NCBI GenBank assembly: GCA_029934815.1
Contig: JAOZLM010000058.1
Coordinates: forward strand, 1-10,449
Direction of reading: 5' to 3'
From: Desulfocapsa sp.
Lineage (GTDB): Bacteria; Desulfobacterota; Desulfobulbia; Desulfobulbales; Desulfocapsaceae
Length of the DNA: 10,449 nt
Shown here: positions 1 through 7,200 of the stretch, in pieces
How positions within the stretch are numbered: position 1 is the first letter of the stretch
How the letters are laid out: each line of letters starts with the position of its first letter
Translations under genes and position numbers: made by a program
Notes under the pieces: model-generated
The model's database searches: none
What the model was told of the DNA's origin: nothing
The model's input: only the letters and a program-made list of their open reading frames with translations

Positions 1-1281
1 ATAAACAGTCATCCCAAAATAATTAATCCCCACAATTAGAGGCGTGAGCATCAGGAAAATGGTGGCACTTGCAATAAGTATCAGTAGAAAACGGGTATCC
101 CCTGCTCCTTTCAGAGCTGCAGTAAACATCATATAAAACACATCAAACAGAATATAAACCGCAACAAATTTAAGTAAATTCGATGCCATTTCAAGTAATT
201 CCTGATAATTTCCTCCAGTATCTTTCACATTGATAAACAGTGCGACGATGGGTTCTGAAAAAAAGATCAGACAAGCATCTAACAACAACGTGTAAACCAT
301 AAGAACATGAATACCACTCCAGACAGCGGATCGTGCTTCCTGCGGTTTCCCTGCACCAAGTGACTGCCCCACCAGACTGCTGATTCCAAAAGAAAAACCA
401 AGAGCCACCATAAAGGCAAGAGAACTTATCGAGATAACAATATTGGATGCCGCCAGCGGCAGGGTTCCCATACGACCCACAATCAGGATAAAAAAGGTGA
501 AGGCGAAGACATCGAGACTGAACTGCAATGCTCCGGGAACACCATATTTCAAGATACGTTTCATTATTGTCCAGTCAATGCGACAGGTCTCCATCAGCCT
601 GAAATCACTCCTGAAACGTTTAGAAAAAATAGGCGGTGCCAGACAAAGCACAATCACAGCCCATGAAACAACAGTTGCAATGGCAGCACCTACTATGCCA
701 AGCTCCGGAAAGATCCATACTCCAAAAATAAGACAATAGTTGAGCGGGATATTGACCACCATCCCAAAAATATTGGCAAGCATCACAGGTCGGGTCATGC
801 CTCTTCCGGTAAAAAATCCGGACAAGGTCTGAATAGCCACATGTAGAATCCCACCCTGACAAAGAATACTGAAATACTGCTCTTCCAGAAGCTGAATCTC
901 TGCTCCGTGAGCAACCAGTGCAAACAGTGGTTTACTCACAAAAGCGGCTATCAGCAGGAGAATAATCCCTGAAAACAGGGTGAAAAAGATTCCCTGCCAT
1001 AGAGTTGCTCCTATTTTATCGAGTCTTCCTGCCCCGGAATACTGGGCAATAAAAACGGAAATATAACTGGCAATACCACCCAAAAAAACCAGCACCAGAA
1101 AGGCTGTAACGCCTGCAGGAACAACTGCGGAAATCGCATCTACGCTGTAATGAGAGAGAAAAATCCTGTCAGTAAATTCCATGACCGTAGTTGCAGCCAT
1201 GCCTGTTACCAAAGGGATGCAGATTCTGCTTACCTCACGATATCTGCTCTTTTCCCGCCAGTTTTGTAAAAGTTGTAGCAT
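1..1281 (-). CDS. MATE family efflux transporter (partial, 3' end beyond window)
   Basis: This is an inner-membrane antiporter that would export drugs or organic cations in exchange for Na+ or H+. The frame reads open from the ATG at 1281 (minus strand) to base 1, giving 427 codons with no stop. Family members are about 450 aa, so probably only the last helix is missing. The protein is almost entirely hydrophobic helices. It shows the internal two-fold repeat of MATE proteins. The first half has a TGRGMTRPVM segment near residues 158-167 and LGIVGAAIAT at 194-203. The second half has the matching LKGAGDTR at 390-397. An acidic residue, D38, lies in the first helix (EFTDRIFL), where the family keeps a conserved polar position. 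No good Shine-Dalgarno precedes the ATG; an in-frame ATG at codon 28 would remove most of helix 1 and is less likely. The gene diverges from the nitroreductase. The substrate is unknown. Confidence 0.93.
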   Translation of the reverse strand, partial: MLQLLQNWREKSRYREVSRICIPLVTGMAATTVMEFTDRIFLSHYSVDAISAVVPAGVTAFLVLVFLGGIASYISVFIAQYSGAGRLDKIGATLWQGIFFTLFSGIILLLIAAFVSKPLFALVAHGAEIQLLEEQYFSILCQGGILHVAIQTLSGFFTGRGMTRPVMLANIFGMVVNIPLNYCLIFGVWIFPELGIVGAAIATVVSWAVIVLCLAPPIFSKRFRSDFRLMETCRIDWTIMKRILKYGVPGALQFSLDVFAFTFFILIVGRMGTLPLAASNIVISISSLAFMVALGFSFGISSLVGQSLGAGKPQEARSAVWSGIHVLMVYTLLLDACLIFFSEPIVALFINVKDTGGNYQELLEMASNLLKFVAVYILFDVFYMMFTAALKGAGDTRFLLILIASATIFLMLTPLIVGINYFGMTVY

Positions 1282-1302
1282 TATTATTTTCAATACTTAT
1301 TT

Positions 1303-1331
1303 ATTATAATGGGCTCGTAAAAAAGTCTGAA
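1303..1331 (-). promoter_or_regulatory. Candidate sigma-70 promoter for the MATE gene
   Basis: Reading the minus strand, a perfect -10 hexamer TATAAT lies at 1308-1303. It is preceded by a 17-bp spacer and a 4/6 match to the -35 box (TTCAGA, 1331-1326). Transcription would start near 1296, leaving a leader of only about 15 nt before the MATE ATG. This fits the lack of a clear ribosome binding site. The region is AT-rich, so a chance -10 match is possible. Confidence 0.4.
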
Positions 1332-1352
1332 AGTAAGATGGGTAATAAATTC

Positions 1353-1364
1353 GTAACTATTCAG
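1353..1364 (+). repeat. Solitary copy of the inverted-repeat tip (GTAACTATTCAG)
   Basis: This 12-mer matches the outer end of the left arm of the large inverted repeat at 1399-1410 with one difference. It is the exact reverse complement of the end of the right arm (CTGAATAGTTAC, 1494-1505). A third copy of the tip lying about 45 bp outside the element may mark a related, decayed element end. It could also be coincidence. Confidence 0.4.
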
Positions 1365-1397
1365 CATACGTCTTCAAAACTTGGGTAAACTTGGAAC

Positions 1398-1506
1398 TGT
1401 AACTGTTCAGAAGTGCCCAGGTTCGTTCGATCTGGTCGCCGTAGTGTACGATTTTGTACATGAGGCGACCAGATCGAACGAAAATGGGTGCTTCTGAATA
1501 GTTACA
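1398..1506. repeat. 109-nt near-perfect inverted repeat (hairpin or MITE-like element)
   Basis: The arms are 1398-1440 and 1464-1506, each 43 nt, and 38 of 43 positions are complementary. Three of the five mismatches become G-U pairs in RNA; the other two are an adjacent G/A, G/A pair. The innermost 19 bp (TTCGTTCGATCTGGTCGCC and its complement) are perfect. The centre carries a further 5-bp stem (TGTAC 1445-1449, GTACA 1456-1460) closing a 6-nt loop. The element fills the gap between the divergent MATE and nitroreductase genes. It ends 29 bp before the nitroreductase ATG, so it may lie in that gene's leader. There is no ORF and no U-tract, so it is not an ordinary terminator. A non-autonomous mobile element or a REP/MITE-type genomic repeat is the best guess. 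No target-site duplication was recognised. Confidence 0.8.
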
Positions 1507-1535
1507 TAAATTCATAAACAGGGAGTGTATTTACC

Positions 1536-2198
1536 ATGGACGCCATTGAATGTATACAAAGCAGAAGAAGTATCCGCAAATTTACCACAGAAGCCGTTCC
1601 CCAAAAAGACCTCAAAGAACTGATTGAAACAGCCCAGTGGAGTCCTTCTTATAAAAACACACAACCCTGGGAAGTCGCTATTGTTTCCGGAGCCAAAAAA
1701 GCAGAACTCTCTAAAGTTCTGGTTGGACTTCTCGAAGAAAGAGCCACTCCCACACCCGACTTTACTACCCCTGCATCATGGCCAACCGCTGAACAGGAAC
1801 GCATAGATTATCTGATGAAAAAACGTAAAGAGCTTACTGGTTTAGATCTTACGGCTCCGGAAATGGTGGTAAAAGCCAAAAAAGCAAATTTTAATTTTTA
1901 CTATGCGCCCCATGCCATTTACCTTTTTCAGGATGCATCCCTCAGTGAGTGGTCCATTTTTGATATGGGACTGTTTGCACAAAGTCTGATGCTTGCAGCG
2001 AACGCCAAAGGACTTGCCACTGTTCCCCAGGCTTTTGCCACAGACTACGCCAAAGAGGTTAAAGAATGTCTTGGTATTCCCGCCTCGAAACGTCTGGTTC
2101 TTGGTCTGTCTGTCGGGTATCCCGATATGGAATCTCCTGTGAATGCATATCGTACTGAACGCAGCAGTACAGATTCCATCTGTCAGTTTATGGAATAA
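1536..2198 (+). CDS. Nitroreductase family FMN-dependent oxidoreductase
   Basis: A 220-aa cytoplasmic flavoprotein, normal length for the NfnB/NfsB-like nitroreductase superfamily. Members bind FMN as dimers and use NAD(P)H to reduce nitro compounds, quinones or other electrophiles. The N-terminal FMN-phosphate motif is visible as RRSIRKF (10-16). It is followed by SPSYKNTQPW (36-45), the family's conserved Ser-Pro/Asn-x-Gln-Pro-Trp stretch. The mid-domain segment GLFAQSLMLAANAKGLATVPQ is at 145-165, LGLSVGYPD at 189-197, and the C-terminal NAYRTER (203-209) also matches family usage. The ATG is preceded by AGGGAG (1520-1525) at 10 nt spacing. The gene stands alone: it diverges from the MATE gene and is separated by over 550 nt from the chemosensory genes. 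The true substrate cannot be deduced. Control through the preceding inverted repeat is possible but unsupported. Confidence 0.93.
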   Translation: MDAIECIQSRRSIRKFTTEAVPQKDLKELIETAQWSPSYKNTQPWEVAIVSGAKKAELSKVLVGLLEERATPTPDFTTPASWPTAEQERIDYLMKKRKELTGLDLTAPEMVVKAKKANFNFYYAPHAIYLFQDASLSEWSIFDMGLFAQSLMLAANAKGLATVPQAFATDYAKEVKECLGIPASKRLVLGLSVGYPDMESPVNAYRTERSSTDSICQFME

Positions 2199-2219
2199 AA
2201 TTATTTTTTCACCGTATTC

Positions 2220-2285
2220 CGGCTCTCTTTTCTCTCAGTAGAAAAGAAAGTCGGAGAAAGCACTTTCTGCAAAAGCCGTTTTTCT
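2220..2285 (+). terminator. Possible branched intrinsic terminator after the nitroreductase
   Basis: CGGCT (2220-2224) can pair with AGCCG (2274-2278), enclosing two smaller hairpins: CTTTTCT/AGAAAAG (2227-2233/2240-2246) and AGAAA/TTTCT (2255-2259/2264-2268). The outer stem is followed directly by TTTTTCT. The position 22 nt after the stop fits a terminator. The outer stem is only 5 bp and the branched form is unusual, so this is tentative. Confidence 0.4.
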
Positions 2286-2303
2286 CCCCCGGTATCCTAT
2301 CCA

Positions 2304-2343
2304 GTTTTCCCTAAAAATAGACTTTTCCCATTTTTGGGAAAAC
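2304..2343. promoter_or_regulatory. TTTTCCCA-N4-TGGGAAAA dyad with an extra half-site; possible regulator binding site
   Basis: A perfect 8-bp inverted repeat (2323-2330 and 2335-2342) has a 4-nt T spacer. A further GTTTTCCC (2304-2311) repeats the left half-site 18 bp upstream and could pair instead with GGGAAAAC (2336-2343). The dyad lies about 110 bp upstream of the -24 box at 2440, the distance at which enhancer-binding activators of sigma-54 promoters usually bind. As RNA it would be a weak hairpin without a U-tract on the plus strand. The function is inferred only from position and symmetry. Confidence 0.35.
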
Positions 2344-2439
2344 ACTGCTGAATCCAACAATTTATAACCACGTCAGGTATTAGTAAAAAATAGATGCAGA
2401 TACAAAAGGATACGCTATTCCAATAGTTATTCCCAGCAA

Positions 2440-2454
2440 TGGCACACTTATTGA
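2440..2454 (+). promoter_or_regulatory. Candidate sigma-54 (-24/-12) promoter for the cheW-mcp unit
   Basis: The sequence TGGCAC-N5-TTGA matches the RpoN consensus TGGCAC-N5-TTGC at all but the last base, with exact spacing. The -24 element is perfect. Transcription would start near 2465, giving a leader of about 290 nt before the CheW start. Sigma-54 control of motility and chemotaxis genes is common. The weak point is the altered -12 GC dinucleotide (GA here). Confidence 0.5.
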
Positions 2455-2752
2455 AATGTGCATATATTACCTACAAGTTTTGTAGTCACACCAGAGAGAG
2501 CTCCTCTTTGAAGAGACAGGAAATTGTAATGGACAGGCTCCTCCAAAGATACTGATAACACAAGAGATTCTCCTTAGTGTACTGTTTTAATGAAAATAAA
2601 TTTGTCTTTTCGTATTTATGAATGATACACTTAAATTTAATCTTACTGAGAAAGTACTACATTAATTCTCTATCTCACTGCCACAGAAGCATGGCAAATT
2701 GCAACCGGGAGATCCTTTTTCAACGAATTTGTTTTAAGGGAGAACAGTGATT
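2455..2752 (+). other. Long non-coding leader before the triple-CheW gene
   Basis: About 300 nt contain no supportable ORF. Small structures are present: CTACAA/TTGTAG (2471-2476/2480-2485, loop GTT) and CTCT/AGAG around 2504-2515. I looked for the conserved cores of common riboswitches, including the c-di-GMP GEMM type, and recognised none. The leader ends in a ribosome binding site, AAGGGAG (2736-2742). Confidence 0.4.
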
Positions 2753-4270
2753 ATGGCTGAACAACTTTTTGCATCATTTATTCTTGACCGGGAGCAGGGA
2801 TTGGAAATTGCCATTGCTGCAGACAGTGTTACAGAGGCAACAGCAATCACCGAGAAAATCCAGCCACTTCCTGCCAGTGTTCATTTTCTGGAAGGTATCA
2901 TGCATCTGCGTGATGAAGTTATTCCCATTCTCAACATGAAAAAACGTATGGGGATCTCCGATTCCTCTGAATACGACAAAGAAGCCAAAATTGCAGTTGT
3001 TACTCTTGCAGGCCAGCTTTTTGGTCTGCTGTTTGACGATATTCAGGAAGTACTTCGGGTCGACGAATCACTTCTGATGCCCATTCAACCTGCCTTACAG
3101 TCAGAAGATTACGTTATCTCCGACCTCATTACCTTAAAAAACAGCCACCGCACCCTTGAAGTTCTCGATCTTGAAAGACTTTTTGTCGGTGAAGAGTTAC
3201 TGGCCGATCATGGCGCACGGGAATCAACGACTCAGAAAGGGGAAATACGAACGTACTCCCGATATGTGATATTTTCATCCGGCAATGCTGAATATGGCGT
3301 TCCTGTTGAAAACTCACGGGAACTGACATTTTTAAGCGATATAGACGATACATTTAAAACCGGTCACCTGGAAGGAGCCCTGCAACTACGTGGTCGCACC
3401 ATCCCGGTAATGAATGCCGGCACGCTGCTGCATGAGACACCCCAGGAAACAGATCTTCCGGAAACCAGCCGGATCCTTGTTATGGCCACCGATCTCATCA
3501 ATTTTGGAATGATCATTGACGAGATTAAGGAAATTCTAATCGTTTGTAATGAGAAAATCCTCCTCACTCCCAAAGGAAAAGAAGACTCTGTAGCCGGAAT
3601 TTATGAACCGCAGGAAGGCCGCAATATCATGCTTCTGGATGTGGTAAATCTTGTGAGTTCTCAGATGAAACTTCTTCAATCCATGGCACGAATGCGTTCG
3701 GAAGATGAAGAACAGCTGGAAGCAAGCACCGCTGAATCAAGACATTTGATTACAGAGAACTGTTATCTCATCTTCTCCATCGACAAAAATTTTGCCATTG
3801 AACTAAAAGATGTACAGGAAATTATAGAGCACAATGATCTGCTCTCACTGCCCGGTGCCACAGGATTTGACTCCAAAATCATAAACCTCCGCGGTCAGAT
3901 TATTCCTGTGGTTAACCTCCGTGTCTTCTATAATTATCCGGATAAACAATCCACTGACAGTAACTCCAGGCTCATTATCTGTAGAAGTGGGGAGCAGCTT
4001 GTTGCCCTGCAGGTGGATAGCATCATAACTATTTATAAACAGGAAGAATTCCACGATACTCCCTCACTTAATCCACAACTACAGGAACGGCAGGACACCC
4101 TTGATCGCCTGATTGAATTTATTGGTGAGCAGGGCTTAGTGGAGCATGTGCTGGTTGTGAATACTGCAAACCTGATAAACAACCACCTGCAATCAACACA
4201 GACAAATGAAATAACCACAAATAATATAAAAAAATCTGACCCATTACTGGAAACTGAAGAAAGGAGATAG
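2753..4270 (+). CDS. Triple-domain CheW chemotaxis coupling protein
   Basis: A 505-aa soluble protein made of three consecutive CheW (SH3-like) domains, at roughly residues 3-146, 168-306 and 335-478. Each shows the family pattern of a hydrophobic first strand (FASFIL, YVIFSS, YLIFSI), an EAT/ELT/EII segment before the loop, a G-x-x-x-LRG/LRD-x-x-IP-V/I-x-N motif and a later V/I-D-x-I strand. The LRG-x-x-IP motif is intact in domains 2 (213-218) and 3 (379-384); domain 1 has LRDEVIPILN (52-61). Ordinary CheW is about 150-170 aa and joins receptors to CheA. Three domains in one chain could cross-link several receptors or replace CheW in array rings. The ATG at 2753 is chosen, 10 nt after AAGGGAG; an in-frame GTG at 2747 is only 4 nt from it. 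The C-terminal tail (481-505) is polar. The receptor gene starts 2 nt after the stop, so the two are surely co-transcribed. No CheA, CheR or CheB gene is in view. Confidence 0.92.
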   Translation: MAEQLFASFILDREQGLEIAIAADSVTEATAITEKIQPLPASVHFLEGIMHLRDEVIPILNMKKRMGISDSSEYDKEAKIAVVTLAGQLFGLLFDDIQEVLRVDESLLMPIQPALQSEDYVISDLITLKNSHRTLEVLDLERLFVGEELLADHGARESTTQKGEIRTYSRYVIFSSGNAEYGVPVENSRELTFLSDIDDTFKTGHLEGALQLRGRTIPVMNAGTLLHETPQETDLPETSRILVMATDLINFGMIIDEIKEILIVCNEKILLTPKGKEDSVAGIYEPQEGRNIMLLDVVNLVSSQMKLLQSMARMRSEDEEQLEASTAESRHLITENCYLIFSIDKNFAIELKDVQEIIEHNDLLSLPGATGFDSKIINLRGQIIPVVNLRVFYNYPDKQSTDSNSRLIICRSGEQLVALQVDSIITIYKQEEFHDTPSLNPQLQERQDTLDRLIEFIGEQGLVEHVLVVNTANLINNHLQSTQTNEITTNNIKKSDPLLETEERR

Positions 4271-4272
4271 CT

Positions 4273-7200
4273 ATGGCCACTGCAACAACAACGGGACAAA
4301 AATTTGACGAATCAGCATTTGAACTTTTATCTGACCCCAGCTATCTGGTAAATGATGACATGGTCATTACCTGGGCTAATGATGCTTTTTATAAAGAATT
4401 CAAGCTCAAGAAAACACAAGTACTCAATAAACTCACCTGTGAAGAATCCTGCCCATCTCAGCTCTGCGGCACCAAAGACTGTCCGATTGTAAAATCAAAA
4501 CGTCTCAAAAAACAAGCAGACGGGGACGTGCTCTACACCGACAATGGCAGTGTTGTACACTGGTATAACTCAAAAGCAACACCCATAGACGGTATGGGAA
4601 CACTTGTCTCAATGGGAAATATTACCAAAGAAAAAGAATTGCAGGCAAAGTTGCGTCAGATGGAAACAGATCTGAATGTCATTCCTACACCCATCATGGA
4701 GATTGATGATAAATATAACATCACTTTTATGAATCCGGCAGGGGCAGCAGTAGCCGGCAAAATGCCGGACGAGGTCATAGGAACAAAATGTTACGATCTT
4801 TTCAAAACACCGCATTGTAAAACAGAGAAATGCGCCTGTGCCCGCGCCATGAAAACTGATTCGGTAATCACTGAAACAACCATTGCACGGCCTGCTGACG
4901 GAGTCATCATCCCGATTAAATACACCGGTGCACCCATTAAAGATGCCAAAGGAAATATCACAGGGGCACTGGAATATATTCTGGATATTACAGAAGAAGC
5001 CGCTCAGAAACATGCCGCTGATGAAAAAATCAACAATTTAAACACCATTCCCACACCAATCATGTCCATTGATACTGAATTCAATGTGACATTTATGAAT
5101 CCAGCAGGTGCTGCAGTTGCTGGTATGACGCCAGATGAGGTTGTCGGTAAAAAATGCTTCGATCTTTTCAAAACACCACACTGCCAGACAGACAAATGTG
5201 CCTGTTCACAAGCAATGAAAACAGATTCTGTTATTACTGAATACACCATCGCACGGCCATCAGATGGCGTTATTATTCCGATAAAATACACCGGATCTCC
5301 CATTAAAGATGCCAAAGGAAACATCAAAGGAGCGCTCGAATATATTCTGGACAGAACGGAAGAAGCCGCACAGACACAGGCAGCAGAAGAAAAGATTAAT
5401 AATCTGAACACCATCCCCACTCCCATTATGTCCATCGATACGGAATTCAACGTTACTTTTATGAATCCCGCAGGGGCTGCAGTGGCTGGATTAACACCGG
5501 ATGAAGCAATAGGAAAGAAATGTTTTGATCTCTTTAAAACACCACACTGCCAGACTGACAAATGTGCCTGCTCACAGGCAATGAAAACAGATTCTGTTAT
5601 CACTGAACAAACCATCGCACGGCCATCAGAAGGTGTCATTATTCCGATAAAATACACCGGATCTCCCATTAAAGATGCCAAAGGAAACATCAAAGGAGCG
5701 CTCGAATATATTCTGGACAGAACGGAAGAAGCCGCACAGACACAGGCAGCAGAAGAAAAGATTAATAATCTGAACACCATCCCCACTCCCATTATGTCCA
5801 TCGATACGGAATTCAACGTTACTTTTATGAATCCCGCAGGGGCTGCAGTGGCTGGATTAACACCGGATGAAGCAATAGGAAAGAAATGTTTTGATCTCTT
5901 TAAAACACCACACTGCCAGACTGATAAATGTGCCTGTGGTCAGGCAATGAAAACCGATTCTGTTATTACCGAACACACCATTGCACGCCCCGCTGAAGGC
6001 GTTATCGTTCCCATAAAATATACCGGCTCTCCCATCAAAGATGCCAAGGGTAATATCAAAGGCGCATTGGAATATATTCTCGATGTCACAGAAGAAGCAG
6101 CACAGAAACAAGCTGCTGATGAGAAAATCAACAACCTGAACACCATTCCCACTCCCATCATGTCTATTGATACGGAATTCAACGTTACCTTTATGAATCC
6201 GGCAGGTGCAGCAGTAGCCGGATTAACACCGGATGAAGCAATAGGAAAGAAATGCTTTGATCTCTTTAAAACACCACACTGCCAGACTGACAAATGTGCC
6301 TGTGGTCAGGCAATGAAAACCGATTCTGTTATTACCGAACACACCATTGCACGCCCCGCTGAAGGCGTTATCGTTCCCATAAAATATACCGGCTCTCCCA
6401 TCAAAGATGCCAAGGGTAATATCAAAGGTGCACTGGAATATATTCTGGATGTCACCGAAGAGAGACAACAGCAGCAGGATGCAAATGAGAAGATCGAGAA
6501 CTTAAATGCAATCCCTACCCCAATTATGTCAGTTGATACAGAATTTAACGTAACCTTTATGAATCCTGCGGGGGCAAGTGTAGTGGGCTTCACTCCTGAT
6601 GAGGTTATTGGCAAAAAATGCTATGAACTCTTCAAAACAGCCCACTGTCAGACTGAAAAATGTGCCATTGGCAGAGCCATGAAAGAAGATACTGTCATCA
6701 CAGAAGAAACCATTGCCAGGCCTCAGGATGGCGTTATCATGCCCATTAAATATACCGGTGCTCCCATTAAAGATGCCAAAGGAAATATCAAGGGAGCACT
6801 TGAATTCGTGCTTAATATCACCGATGAGGCCAAACAGCGGCAGGATGCAAACGAAAAAATAGAAAATCTGAATGTTATTCCCAATCCGATCCATGCTGTC
6901 GATCTTGATTTTACTATCACCTATATCAATCCGGCAGGCGCTGCCATGGTGGGTATGAGTGTGGAAGAGGCCATGGGCAAGAAATGCTGGGATCTTTTCG
7001 ATACTGATCTTTGTAATACAAAATCCTGTGGAGTTCAGCGTGCCATTAGTGACGGTTCAACAATTACAGAACAATCCACGGCCAAAATCAACGGTGTTGA
7101 AACACCTCTTAAAGTAACCAGTGTTTCCATAAAAGATGCAAAAGGTAATGTAAAAGGCGGACTTGAATATTCGGTTGATGTGACGGCTGAATCTAAAGTT

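Noticed and set aside
620..862. 80-codon minus-strand frame and a 98-codon plus-strand frame at 443-739
   Set aside because: Both overlap the MATE gene, whose continuous membrane-protein frame explains the region; neither resembles a known protein.
1191..1388. 65-codon plus-strand frame before the inverted repeat
   Set aside because: It overlaps the 5' end of the MATE gene, has no ribosome binding site and no recognisable composition.
2602..2630. A sigma-70-like promoter (TTGTCT with a GATACA-like -10) in the CheW leader
   Set aside because: The -10 match is only about half of the consensus positions; not convincing in an AT-rich leader.
2747..2752. GTG start two codons upstream for the triple-CheW protein
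   Set aside because: It lies only 4 nt from AAGGGAG; the ATG at 2753 has a 10-nt spacing like that of the nitroreductase gene and gives the usual CheW N-terminus.
5004..5816. A 270-codon open frame on the minus strand, plus several shorter ones across 4600-6900
   Set aside because: They mirror the PAS repeats, repeat with the same 366-bp period and lie inside a strongly supported plus-strand gene; openness comes from the repeat, not from coding.
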